NCBI GenBank assembly: GCA_000827495.1
Contig: KN817549.1
Span: 162,164 to 226,163 of the forward strand
Source: Hypholoma sublateritium FD-334 SS-4
Taxonomy: Eukaryota > Basidiomycota > Agaricomycetes > Agaricales > Strophariaceae
DNA: 64,000 nt
Direction of reading: 5' to 3'
Below, piece after piece: positions 24,383-35,776 of the stretch. The translations under genes were made by a program, and so were the position numbers. Position 1 is the stretch's first letter. Every line of letters begins with the position of its first letter. The notes under the pieces are model-generated. The model was not told the DNA's origin. It searched no databases and was given only the letters and a program-made list of their open reading frames with translations.

Positions 24383-25227
24383 CCAGTGCGCGGGTCGCAG
24401 TAGGCATTCCCGCGTGTGGCATATCTCGTCGAGCTTCTGGGGCGCAGTCGCGGCGCGTGTATCGTGCGTGATGTTCAGCGCGTGGACGGGGCGCAGTGAT
24501 TTATGTCGGGCGCGCGGGGCGCTCGCGTCTTCTAGAAGAGGTGTGCGCATGGGCATCGCGCTGCACTGCGCGCGCCTGCTCTGATCTACGATGGCAGCTC
24601 CGGGTGCTCCGAAGTTGTACTGCGGCGGAAGCAGTTCATTATTGTCATCTGTCATCTCGGGGAGCGCACACGAAGACGGGAGAATCGTCCCACATACGCG
24701 CTCAAGCTCTGTCCCGAAGCTGCCCATTACGCTGGCTATTTCGGTGGACGGCCTCGTGATGATATCAGCGTACGTATAATGGGCCTCGTTTCGCTATCTG
24801 TACCCATTACTTACAGCGCCATTAACACGGACAGATAATAGATGTACGTGCACGCAAGAACGTCGCTCCGGCGTGGCTGCCGCTTCACATGCCAGCCATA
24901 GCCCAGACGTGAATGGGAATGCCAAAGCATACGAACGGCCGCACGCAGGCGCGCACATATAGGATCTGCCGGCACATCTGCTGTAAGGCCTGTAAGTCCG
25001 CTTCTACAGGCGCGCTTCGAGGCGCTTCGCAGGGCGGTGCAGTGGATAACGCTGATAACGGCTGCCACCGCATGAAACGCGCATTAACTACGCCGCGCGC
25101 AGGGTGGGCGCGGCGGGCGCGCGTCTGCCCACACAGAGAACCGGTGCGCGGGCGCGGGCCCCGCCGCGCTCGTAGGCTGTTGGAACCGCGGCCTTGGGCG
25201 GCTTATACCCTGCGCGCTAGGCGCTGG
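24383..25227. other. intergenic or unrecognised gene
   Basis: The minus strand 24727-24383 is open with sensible-looking codon use (MTDDNNELLPPQYNFGAPG, LNITHDTRAATAPQKLDEI), and continues in frame past the insertion site of the neighbouring element. I do not recognise the protein and cannot place its ends, so it is not called as a gene. GC content rises sharply from about 24.4 kb. Confidence 0.35.
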
Positions 25228-25233
25228 TTCGAT

Positions 25234-26233
25234 TATGGCAGTTATATTGTGCAATAATAAATTATCTACGCACCTTGCTAAAATCTGGACATTTCACGCA
25301 CATAGGACCATTTTTGTCTGGATATCACACCACTTTCTGACTTTTCAGAAGTTTGAGAACACGTTGATGGAGAGTTTAAATGTCGCGCACACACTTCTAG
25401 CCCATCAGCTTCCTCTGCGCAAGTGCGGCGTTCTGGTCAAAAAATCGTGCGCACGCAAGGCGCGCGTCGAGAAAATACTGCACGCGCAAGCCGATCTGGA
25501 TGGGCTTGTTTGGCAGAACCTTTAGGCGGGCCATCATTCGGCTAATTTCGGCAGGACTGCCGCTCCTCCAGTCCTTCACCCATTCCTCGTCCCACGGACC
25601 ACCTTCGCACCCAATCTAACATTCTCATACCTCTTTCTGTACTTCTGCTCTACACTTACGAATCTGCATCAACCTGGACTCCCGGGTGGATAGAATGAGA
25701 CGAAAGGATAATCCCAGTTCCTGATTCCGTGCTTAGCAGCATCCCTCATGTGCCTCCCTCCCAGAATCAGACTCCATGCATTAGGAAGGAGCTTTGAGTA
25801 TCAGCGTCCGCTCAGGTATATTTTTGGGCGGCGTGAGTGCCGTCAACAATATCGACGACCGGCGCTGGCTGGAGGCTGGAGCAATGGTGTAGCTCACGCC
25901 GCATGCCGAACGTCGATCTCAGATGCCGTTCAGATAGCTGTGACAAATAAAGCCAAAACAATGAATTTTATTTTGCGTCAGTCCATATTGTCATGAAAAC
26001 ACCAGTGATTTTTGTGCGCAAGTGCATTCAAGATCTTGGGGTGTGTGCATATTTGCAGAGCAATGCGCGTAGAACCTGAGCAGACGCGCGTGTAACTTAT
26101 TTTCCGCGTGCACGCAACTTGTGCACCAACTTTCATGCGTGCGCATACTCGAATATGTGTGCGTATCAAGTGCGTATACAGAAATAAACGTGCGTGAAAA
26201 GTGCAATACTTTCTGCACAGTATAACTGCCATA
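25234..26233. mobile_element. 1000-bp terminal-inverted-repeat element
   Basis: Ends are 20-bp inverted repeats TATGGCAGTTATAYTGTGCA with one mismatch (left 25234-25253; right 26214-26233 reversed). The element is flanked by a 6-bp direct repeat TTCGAT (25228-25233 and 26234-26239). The internal sequence has many GTGCGTA/TGCGCAC words near both ends and no credible transposase, so it looks non-autonomous. The superfamily is unclear: if the terminal TA belongs to the target, a TA-targeting (Tc1/mariner-like) element is the alternative reading. Confidence 0.7.
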
Positions 26234-26239
26234 TTCGAT

Positions 26240-28665
26240 CCGGGGGAGTGGGCGCGCTCGAGATGGCATCATAGCGTGGACGCGAGATCCCATCTACACA
26301 GTGTGCGTCCCACGCACGGTGATTGGGCTACGTACGGGAGCGTCTGCAGGGGGAGCCGCTGGGAACCGCTCTCTCGGCCGCTCGCGAGCAGATGCCGGGG
26401 CCTTTGCTTGTTGCAGCTGCGCAGCATGGCACGGGACCGAGCGCGCGTGGAGCGTGGTGCGCGAGAGCACTCAACAAGCAATGGGTGGGCAGCGATTTGC
26501 TGAATTCGGTGCGTCGTATCATTTAATGCATTGTAGTAACTGCTTCGGAACGCGAGGTGGGCGCATGACGTACCCTGAAAGGAATATGCTTCTAATAAGC
26601 TTTGCGCTCCCATGCGCGATCGACGTCTTCTCGCGCGCGCGGCGGCGTGGGCGTGGGCGTGCATCTTGTGCTGTCGTCCCCGCAACAGCGACGCGCGACG
26701 CGAATAGTCTGCACGCGCGTCCATTGGCGCAGGCGCTGGGGTGATGTCATTGTGAATGCAGCGCCAGATTTCTTGCCTGCTTATGAGAAGGCGGGGCGCA
26801 CTGGGTAGTGCTCTGTGAAATTGGGCGGACAACTGGGCACGCGCCCATGCGTGTGGGGAGTGCAAGTGGAGAGCCGTTGTATCCCCAGACATGACGCAGT
26901 TAGACCGTGCGCTGCGACTTAATGCGCTGCGAATACACCTGCCCGCCTGCCTATCTGCACGTCCGGAAGGCAGGACGTGGGCACGCGCCGTCGCGGCTGT
27001 CGTGTCAGCCTGGGGTGGTGTGTGGGGGTGCAGCGGCGACGGCGACTACTGCTGCTATCTACCTGGCCAGTCGCCGGAGTCGCGCTGGGTGCGAAGTACA
27101 TAGTGCAATATACCGTAATAATATTAATTAACCCCCGGGTCATCCACCCGCCTTCCGGTTCCGCTTTTCGCCTGCCTGCCTCGCCGGCGCGCCGCCGGAC
27201 GCGGGTGGACAAGCATATGTATATGTATTTACTTAATTAGATTAAGTACGGCATTGAGACTGACACGCGCAGGGGCGCCGTGCACAGCCGCGCGTGGGAT
27301 GCTGCCTCAGGCGATACCGTCGTCCGACGCCGGTGACGCGGTTCCCAGTGGCACGCTACCCGATGCCTGATAAGTAGGCTGCCTCGCGCGCGGGCTAACT
27401 CTATTGTACAGGCACAGAGATAACATTCGAATAGAGTTTAATGTACACCGCGAGTAAGTATGTGTACATAGAGAGACATCGCGTGCGTCACCGCGCGTCA
27501 TCCGTCGGCCAGCCGCGGCGCCACCGGCCTGCCATCCGCTGCATGCGCCGCGCGCATCGCCGCCGCCGCGTCCGCCGGGTGCGCGTCCGCCGCGGGGTAG
27601 CGCGCGTTAGCGACATGGACCCGCGGTGCGCCGTGCGCCGCCTCTCGCGCTTAGCGCGTATCCGTAGTATGATTGGCCCCCGCCCCAGGCACACGGGCGC
27701 GGGCCCGTGAGAGCGCGCCGCGTGCGCCTACTGTTGCTGGGAGGAACCTGGAGGAACGCGCCCGGGGCGCACGCGGCGCGGCCCGAAGGGGCAGCGTGCG
27801 CCCACCTGCGCGTGCGCGGCCCGGGTGAAACGCGGTGCATGGCTGATTGATCGGTCGGTAATTAATTGAGTTTTGAAGCCTGTGCGCACGGGCTGAGTGG
27901 CATGAGTAAGTACTGTTGATCAGTGTGTTTTGTTGATTTTGATTGCTCACCGCGTGCTGGACTCGGGCGTGGTGTCACGAGTCGATGTTGTTCGACAGAG
28001 TAAGTGTTACATTTATTTATATCTAGTGGACATCTGCAGCAGCTGATGAAGCAGCAGCAGCAGTATGTAGCGCTGCGTATCAGCGCGCCTGTGCGACTGC
28101 ACGCGCCGTTGCCAGGGCGTCAAGCGCCCATCGGCGCTAATTTCGCGTCGACGGGGCCGCAACCGCAGCCGCCACCGTTGCACGCGCGCATGGCGCGATG
28201 TCAGGTAATACATCGTGTATATATGCACCCGCTGCAATATCTTGCCTTCTTTTATATCTAATTTGCACCCGCGCATCGGCGCAAAAAACGTGGTTATGGC
28301 GCCTGCCCTGTGATCTAGCACGGATGCGGTCGCGTATGTATAGTCGCGTATCCAGCCATGCTAATTCAATAAATACACGACACGCTTCCGGCTTCTGCGC
28401 CACCTCCCTCCTCGAATTTCGGGGTAGCCATCTTCAAATGTTGAAGCAGTCCTTTCGCAGTGGTGACAGAGTTTTTGATGTACTGGAACGCTTGCACAAG
28501 GTTTGTTCGGTCTACTATGCAGTTCTTCCTTCTTTCCTTTTGCACAGTTCTCTCTGAGCACTGTGATATATGAAAGCACACATATACAGAAAAGGAAAAG
28601 TTAACCCGATCGTGGATTGCTAGCCTCACCGCGTGTTGGTCCCGGGCATCACAACCACCATAGTA
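26240..28665. other. GC-rich gene-poor DNA
   Basis: Very GC- and CpG-rich sequence in which most frames on both strands are open by composition. The many overlapping Arg/Ala/Pro-rich frames are not genes. No promoter-like or intron-like structure stands out. The minus frame at 28361-28782 reaches into the inverted repeat that begins at 28666. Confidence 0.45.
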
Positions 28666-28989
28666 TGTCCACCCCATGTATGAAACCTCAGCAACAAGCG
28701 TAAATGCCCGATGGAAGAGCCACGGTAGCAAGCGCAGATGGAAGCTGAGTGCCTCATATACAAGGCCCTTCATGGTCTTCACTCCCTTCCATCGTGCTAT
28801 AGACTTCCATCAGTCTGGCATTAAATGCCCTCATTCATGAGGATCTCTCCATGGAATACCGCGCGATCCATTTGGTACATTCACAGCCACACCAGTCACG
28901 ACCTGGGGCGTATATAGCTACATAGCTCAGTAGATGCTTTTCCTCATACACCACTGCTCATGACCCTTTAGTATTATTTAATAATTTGT

Positions 28990-29215
28990 CTAAAATTCCA
29001 GTAACGTCACTGACCTGCATGGAATAGCGTGAACCATCAATGAGCGTCATGGAATAGCATGCGCCGCATCAACAATAGCAAGCGCCATGGAATATAATAC
29101 GCCGCATCAACTACGTCTGATGGCGAACACCATGGAATATTTTACACCCCATCAACTACATTTGATAGCGAGCGCCATGGAATACTGTGCGCCCCATCAA
29201 ATGTAGGTATGTTTC
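28990..29215. repeat. minisatellite, about 45-bp unit
   Basis: Four to five diverged tandem units containing GCGAGCGCCATGGAATA followed by CGCCCCATCAACTACA. Unit starts are near 29028, 29070, 29118 and 29166. Confidence 0.6.
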
Positions 29216-30229
29216 TATATTTTTCCTCCTCCGTGGCGCTCGCTTCCAGTAATGCTGTGCACCGCACCGAATGTGTGTTTGTCTGTACATATTTCTTCCT
29301 CTACGGCGCTCGTGTCCGTCACACTGCTTCCATGAAGTCCATTTGACATCATACCACTTCATGGTCATAGAACATATATCAATGAATGAGCTATTCCATT
29401 GCATTGCTTGTAATACATCACTATAAGTATGATATGTTGTAAAAAAAAAAAAAAAAAGCGACATAATTGTACATTACTTTGTGCATTGCCTCCTATTCCC
29501 CTCAGTGCCCAGCGACTGGTCGTATTTTATTTTACCTGAACACCCGTTAACCTGATTCGGTGTGTTGTCGTGCACGTAATACTGTAGTTTTGCATATAAT
29601 CCACCGCTGTATACCATCGACAGTCCGTTGAGCGCAGATCAGCCCCCGCACACTGGTCCACGCAAGACTGAATAACAAATTGATAGCTTTTTCAACAAAT
29701 TGGGCAGTCGAGTCCTTGACGATCCTGATAAGCTGGCATCTGACATTTACTTTACGATGTTCTGTTTGTATGTTCTACACTGCCATTTATTGATCTCGAC
29801 CTTTTTTCTGTCAAACGTGCACTATGAAAATGCATAGAAATAGGTGAGAGGTATTACTACAATATATCTTTGATAGCATTTGCATTTAGCATGGCCGGTG
29901 GTCAGTCTGTCGTCTTTGGTAAGGTGAATTTATTTGCGACCCATGAAAGTCAGTACCAAGCACGTTACAAATTGTCTTTGAGATGGCGTCGTTTGATGAC
30001 TCGTCTCACTTTTATTTCCTTGCCTATAGATATATCCCGCAAGCTATGTAGGATAGAAGAAAATATTCTGACCGCTTTATATGCATAAATTTTGAAAAAG
30101 GTCTGCATACAGTACGATTTCTATTTCATTTTTTCTGTTTTTGAATTTGTATCTATAGATATCAATATATGTCATATATGCAAGCTTGTCATGGCGGCAC
30201 GTTTATCTATTGATGCCTCGTGGATGAGG

Positions 30230-30410
30230 TATACTCATGGAAGGTGGGTTTCATGTATGAAGTACTACGCATCATGGAATGTAGAGTACGCTTCATGGAA
30301 TGTGTGCTTCATGTATGAGGTGCGCATCATGTAATGCACGCTACATGGAATCTGCGCTTCATGTATGAGGTACGTATCATGGAATATACGCTATATGAGT
30401 GCGGTATACC
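30230..30410. repeat. short tandem repeat of CATGGAAT / CATGTATGAGG units
   Basis: Alternating modules CATGGAATnTnCGCTTC and CATGTATGAGGTACG repeated through the interval, reading open on both strands only because of the repeat. Confidence 0.55.
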
Positions 30411-30540
30411 ACCTGTAATGCGAGAGATCCACTCTGCAGGACCGCACCACATATTTCTGGGAGACGGGTGCGCTTTGTATTTAATCATTATGAGAATGAG
30501 GCGCACTGACATTAGATACTATTGAAATAGGTACACTAAC

Positions 30541-30765
30541 ATTGGAAGTGGCTCGATGGAAGGCGCACGGCTACATGTACGACCGGTGGTAGCCGTAAAT
30601 TTTGATGGGGCGCGCTCGATGGACGAGCGATTTGATGGGGCATGCGTACATTGGAATAGGCTCGATGGAAGCGCATGGCTGCATGGACGAATAGTGGTAG
30701 CCGCGAATTTTGATGGGGCGCGCTAACGTTGGAATGGGCTCGATGGAAGTACACGGCTGCATGGA
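30541..30765. repeat. tandem repeat, about 110-bp unit
   Basis: Two to three units sharing GGCTCGATGGAAG, CGGCTGCATG, GGTGGTAGCCG and AATTTTGATGGGGCGCGCT (near 30547, 30658 and 30735). Confidence 0.55.
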
Positions 30766-30956
30766 AAGACTACGAGGGCGGTAGGGCTTAGTTAATGATG
30801 GGTGCTGGTGGGAACTAATTTGATGAGGCACACTAGCGATGGAATAGCCGCAAGGAAGCGTACGGCACCATGTAAGCAGGGACGCTGCGCTTGCTACCGT
30901 GGCTCTTCCATCGGGCATTTGCGCTTGTTGCTGGGGCTTCATCCATGGGGTGGACA

Positions 30957-33900
30957 ACATGGCCTGTCACAACCGGGACGCACAAGAAGACTCGAGAAGA
31001 TCAACAGCACATTACTGATCATGCAGCTATTTTTGTATCAACAGATGCGGCTGCGCAACAGAGTTCAATAAACATGGACTGTAACAGATGCTACAGAAAC
31101 ACAGACGCATCATCAGCATCAACATCAACATTGAGCTGCGCTGCCACCGCCATGTATCAGCATTATGCAGTATCAGTACCAGCATCATCAACAGCGCCCG
31201 TGCTGCCCGTACATCTGGCGTCTGGCGTCCTGTGTGTACGCGTATAGTCTAGTCGCCCTTATGTTTGTATTAGTACACATCACGCCGCAAGCAGCGCCGC
31301 TGATACGCTCTCCGTGCGCGTCGCGTCAGCGCCAACGCGCGTCATCATGACGCGATGGCGCGGTGATATCACGGCGCGTCTCCAATCTGGAAAAAAACGG
31401 TGATGTGCCCAGCGACGATCGGCGCGGAGGCATATCTGCGCTATGGCAATTTACACCCGCGAAAAACGTGGTCAGGCACAGGCGCCGCGCGCTGCGCGCC
31501 TATTGCCCCCTTCGCCGCGCTCTGCCTTCTTAACCCTCCTCCGCCACCACGTGCTGTATCTCTCAGCGCTCCTCCAGTGCCGCGCGCGCCACGCTCTGGA
31601 GCACATGTCCTGTCGCCCCCGCGCGTGCTGCTTGCGCCCAGGGCTTAGGATCGGGCTCAACAGGCTCAAGCTTGAACCCGGCCGGCGCCGGTTGCACGCT
31701 GCGCCGTCGTCTCTCGGAGCTGCGGGAGCCCGCCGCGTCGCCATCGCGCCGGTGTGCGTCGCGTTGTAGCGGGCGTGCCATTGGACGGGGCGCGGACGGA
31801 AGTGCGTCTGTGCGGGAGAGGGCAGCGGGAAACCCACCGCCGCGTTCCTGGGCGCCTGCGCACGCCGCTTCTATCCATCTATCCATACCGGGCAGGCGCA
31901 GTGCGCTAGGCTCTGCGCGGGGGTGTAATCAGCGCCTGTATTGATACGTACATCGCCGCCCCGCGGCGCGCGCGGGCGCCTGAGTATCTGCTGCCATGTA
32001 GCCTTCTAGGGTGTGTCTATTATTCAACTGGGGTGTGTACCCGAGAGGCCGGGACCATGCGTCTCCGCGCCACACCCCCGGCGCGGGAGCGCACGCTGCT
32101 GCGCGGTATATATGGCGCACTGCGGTCTGTCGTGCACTAGCGCATGACGGGCGGGCGGTCGGCGGGCGCCTACGCACACCGCTTCCATCTATCATCCATC
32201 CACTCTATCTATCTATCTATACCAACCGGAGAAGCTCGCGGCTCTGAGGCGCACACCCGCGCACACCGCGTGGGCGCTTATACTGAGAATAAGAAAGCAC
32301 ACCGCCTGCGCCTGTATGAGTATATATGTACCCTTCTTCTCCTGGTGCACAGCGCCCAGCGCCAGCACACCTTCGTTCTCCAACCCCACCGAGTCGTCGC
32401 ACTCAGGCGCGCAGGCGGTCAAGCACGTATGCACACTACCCACTTGCTTTTAGAGCGCCTCGCCGTTCATCTATCCATACCGGGAGCGTTCTCGGCTCCA
32501 TGACACGCTGCCACGAGCCCAGCTGACGGCGGGCGGTCGATCGTCGGTGTGCACATACCGCGCGGGCGCCTATATATATGCACATTCCGTCCGTCCAGCC
32601 GTCTGTCTAAAATAAGAACGCTCCAGGCACTGTCCCCAGCTTTACTCTGGCTCTGGGTTCTGGTGTGGCTCTGCTGTCACGGCGCTATTTCTGGTTGTAC
32701 TAGCAGACGAGCAGCGGGCAGTCGGTCGTCAGTGCGCAGATGCATGGCTATCCGACAATTATATCTTTCTGTGTATTATTTGCATGCCATGCACATCCCG
32801 CGTGTCCCACCCCGCGCGCGGATGGGCGCTTGCACATGACCGCTTCTACTTACAGTTACACCGCCTCTGCATTCCCAGCCTTCTGTTGGTATCTATGTAC
32901 ATACACCTCGGCGCCCCACCGCACACGCGGGAAGGGCGTCGCTTGATCGTCGTTTGATCGACCCCAGTCCACCCCGCTCCACGCCATGACGCGATGAACG
33001 GACGGATATTCCCGGACATGGACGGACGCACGGACAGGAGACTGTGCGTACGGAAGATGGATATGGACAATGAACAGCATTGGACATCGACACGCACGAT
33101 GCCGTCGGATATTGAAGGCGACGCCGAGTGCGCACACCTGTCTCGGGTGGGCCGACGGTGTATTGGGTGGCTAGCTTGAGTGGTTATATGGAGGAGGGCA
33201 GACGCGAGGGTGGGGTGGAGATGATGGGCGATGGACGGCGAACGCCGAATGACGAGCCACGAAAAACGCACAACGCACAACGCGCAAAGGTGATCTTCCG
33301 AGCTCCAATGTGCGGCGGGCACCTAAAGCACACCACCTCAGTGTGAGTTATTTATTCATTTATTGTCTACATGATATTCAGTGTAAGTGAGCACCGAGCA
33401 CATATGCCTAGCAGACTCTGCGCGGCGGCCGGCCTATCTTTGTACTGTCTACTTATATCCTCTGTGCACCTGCTGCTCACCGGCCAATGTGTCACTGCGC
33501 CGCCGCCCGGGAAGCGGGCGCCTACTTATGTACATTGTATGCACCCCGCGTCCACCCGTCGTTCACCTGTCCGTCTGCATTTAGCACGCTGCTCACTGGC
33601 CGTGGCCCTGCGCGGCGTGCGTGCGTGCGTGCATTAATTAACTGCGCGGTCCACCGCGCACGCGGGATTCAGCCCCACTCCACTCCCACGACGGACGTGA
33701 ACTGGCGAGTGACGGTGAACATGGACGCGGGCGATGGAAGGCTCCGATAATTGACAAGGACCTCCCTTTGCGCCCCTGCCTCGGGAGCCGGGCGGGCCGG
33801 CGGGGCGGGTGTAAATGCGTCGCAACAGGCTACTTATGTCGTCCTATGCAAGTCCTATGATTCCAATCGTCATTGTGTAAGTGCACAAAATGTCGCCCAA

Positions 33901-34361
33901 ACCCATCGGAATCCACAACCTCCGGAAGGCTGTCCGCGCCATTCTACCTATCAGACAGATATTTTACTGCTTTTGGCCGGCTCGACAATCAAATCACTAC
34001 GGGTGAGGCGCCGAGGATAAATATAGGCGCTCTATTTTAGTCTCCCTGCAGCCACCTGACGGCTGCTTCAACACTCGGGAGCCGTGCATATCCGTGTCGC
34101 GAGTCTGTCCACTCATTATTCATGTGGAATTCACAAGAAATCTGTAACAGTTTGTCAAATTTGTCAAAAAACCTATGCGGAAGTCGGGATTCTGGATTCT
34201 CCGATTTTCTTTTCTAGACAAACCAAGGGTCTCATGTCAATTCCAGCGTGTATGGAACTAGGGCATTGTATCGATTAGCCGAGGATATGGGGCTGGATAA
34301 AAACCAACTACATTTACGCCCTCCCCTACAACCAGCCTCCCATCTGCCTCCCATCGCATCA
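30957..34361. other. GC-rich gene-poor DNA upstream of CVNH gene
   Basis: Continuation of the GC-rich block with short CATC/TATC microsatellites (around 32200) and a copy of the dispersed repeat listed at 32501. GC falls near 33.85-34.36 kb, where the CVNH promoter should lie. AT-rich words GATAAATATAGG (about 34014) and GGATAAAAACC (about 34297) are TATA candidates. No gene is supported. Confidence 0.45.
32501..32686. repeat. dispersed GC-rich repeat, single copy
   Basis: It shares the succession AGCTGACGGCGGGCGGTCGA, TCGTCGGTGTG, CGCGGGCGCCTATATATATG, CCGTCCGTCCAGCCGTCTG, AATAAGAACGCTCCAGGC and GGCTCTGCTG with the tandem array at 36.2-36.96 kb, 3.8 kb away in the same orientation. Confidence 0.7.
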
Positions 34362-35776
34362 ATGTCGTTCCAGAACACTTCCCGCAACATCGCCATTTCC
34401 AGCAGCTTTCTGAATGCTGAATGCCGTGACTGGGACAAGAACTTCAAACAATCATCTATTGACTTGAATAAGTATATCGGAAACTCTGACGGTACATTCA
34501 CCCTCACGGAGGCAGGCTTCGCTCAGACTGCGTCGAGCCTCAGCCTCCGCGGCGCCGTGTTATTTGCAAGCCTGAAGACCCGGTCAGGCAGCTTGAACAA
34601 TGTCTCGTTCGACCTCAACCTCTGCATCGCCAATATGAACGGGAAGCTCGAGTTTCAGAAGCCGTATGTGTAGCTCCCACTTGCGCGACGTAACCCACAC
34701 TAATATGTACATCAGGACCGAGTCTTTGTTGAACACCGGTGCTTGCTACTCCCTGTCGGGGTCGCTGCTGAAGGGTCTTTGCATGGGCTACGACGGCCGC
34801 CACTATTTCTCCCAGATCGACCTGGACAATTTCTACGCGAACAATAATGGATCTTTCAAATCGGGCGACAATCACTTCTACAACAGCTCGCGCAATGTGT
34901 CCCTCCACGCGTCCAGCAGCGCGCTTACACTGAAAGCAGAGCTGAAGGCCAACCACTGGCCCACTGGCGACGCGTGGGACGCGGCAGAGACTGACCTGGT
35001 GACATGCATCGTCATACGCGGCGGGAAGTTTATCTTCGAGAAACAGTACGGCATCGAGCTTATTTTGTTGGAATATCGTCGCTTATTGCTCTGTTTTGCA
35101 CAGCGATGGCCCGTTTGATAGGGAGGGCGCCTTCACCAAATTCTTCGAGCGCGTTCCATTCGTGGGTTTTGTTGTCGCCGGCATACACGCACTCGCGGGT
35201 AACGAAGTAAGCGCGATCGCGTCCATACTACATTATACTAAATGCCCGCTCGCTCTGCCCCCAGGAGCACGCGACGCGTGCCCTCGCACTATGCGCCAAC
35301 TCGAGCATCGTCTGCGGCGGCATCGTCATCGGCGCGCTCCTCGGCGGCCCCCTCGGCGGCGCCATCGGCGCCGGCCTCGCCACGCCGCTCGGCATCCTCG
35401 TCGAGACGCAGATCGCGGGCAAGATCAAGGACCCGCAGCTGCAGGCGCAGTTCGAGGAGGCGACGCTCGGGCGCTACATGTACGAGACGCTGCGCAACGT
35501 GCTCGCGGCGGGCGCGGCGGGGTACTTTGCCGAGTTCCTCGGCGCGCAGGTCGTCGGCGAGGAGGCGCTCAAGCAGGTCGCGGCGAAGTTCGCGGGGAAG
35601 GCGGTGGAGACGGTGTCGGAGTTCGCGGCGTATGCGTTTTTGAAACGGTTTGTGTGGCTTTTGCTCGTCGACATAGCGTTCTAACCTACCTGTTATGCAG
35701 ACTTGCAGATGCTCTGAAGCATTCGAAGATTCCTGAGGAATGGATTGCAGCGGAGGAGAAGGTGAAGCGCTTGTGA
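34362..35776 (+). CDS. double cyanovirin-N homology protein with glycine-rich hydrophobic tail
   Basis: Exons 34362-34663, 34716-35045, 35104-35206, 35265-35647, 35701-35776; introns 52, 58, 58 and 53 nt; 397 aa. Residues 1-101 form a CVNH domain (MSFQNTSRNIAI, SSIDLNKYIGNSDGTF, LNLCIANMNGKLEFQ). Residues 107-211 form a second, more diverged one (ACYSLSGSLLKGLCM, QIDLDNFYANNNGSF, SRNVSLHASSSALTLKAEL, GGKFIFEK). CVNH proteins are small mannose- or glucan-binding lectins. Residues 212-397 are unlike any lectin I know: a conserved-looking linker DGPFDREGAFTKFFERVPF, a helix VGFVVAGIHALAG, and a glycine-zipper segment at about 260-291 (GGIVIGALLGG, LGGAIGAGLATPLGILVE), then an Ala-rich amphipathic region. 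There is no signal peptide. Exon 4 has extremely high GC3 compared with exon 1. A lectin that can insert into membranes is inference. Confidence 0.85.

Larger units (their letters stand above)
28666..30956. mobile_element. 2.3-kb inverted-repeat element with minisatellite interior
   Basis: A 72-bp sequence at 28666-28737 recurs in inverted orientation at 30885-30956 with only four mismatches (it begins TGTCCACCCCATG and ends GGTAGCAAGCGCAG). Between the arms lies low-complexity DNA built from CATGGAAT-containing units and a homopolymer A run (about 29440-29456). No transposase is visible and I found no clear target duplication, so this may be a foldback-type element, or an inverted duplication of another kind. 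Confidence 0.55.

Noticed and set aside
25200..26245. tRNA gene split by the 1-kb element (joined flanks give GGTTCGATCC)
   Set aside because: The flanks do not allow a T-stem or acceptor stem; only the B-box-like word is present.
28990..30770. CRISPR-like array from regularly spaced CATGGAAT words
   Set aside because: Units are contiguous degenerate minisatellites without unique spacers, and the genome is eukaryotic.
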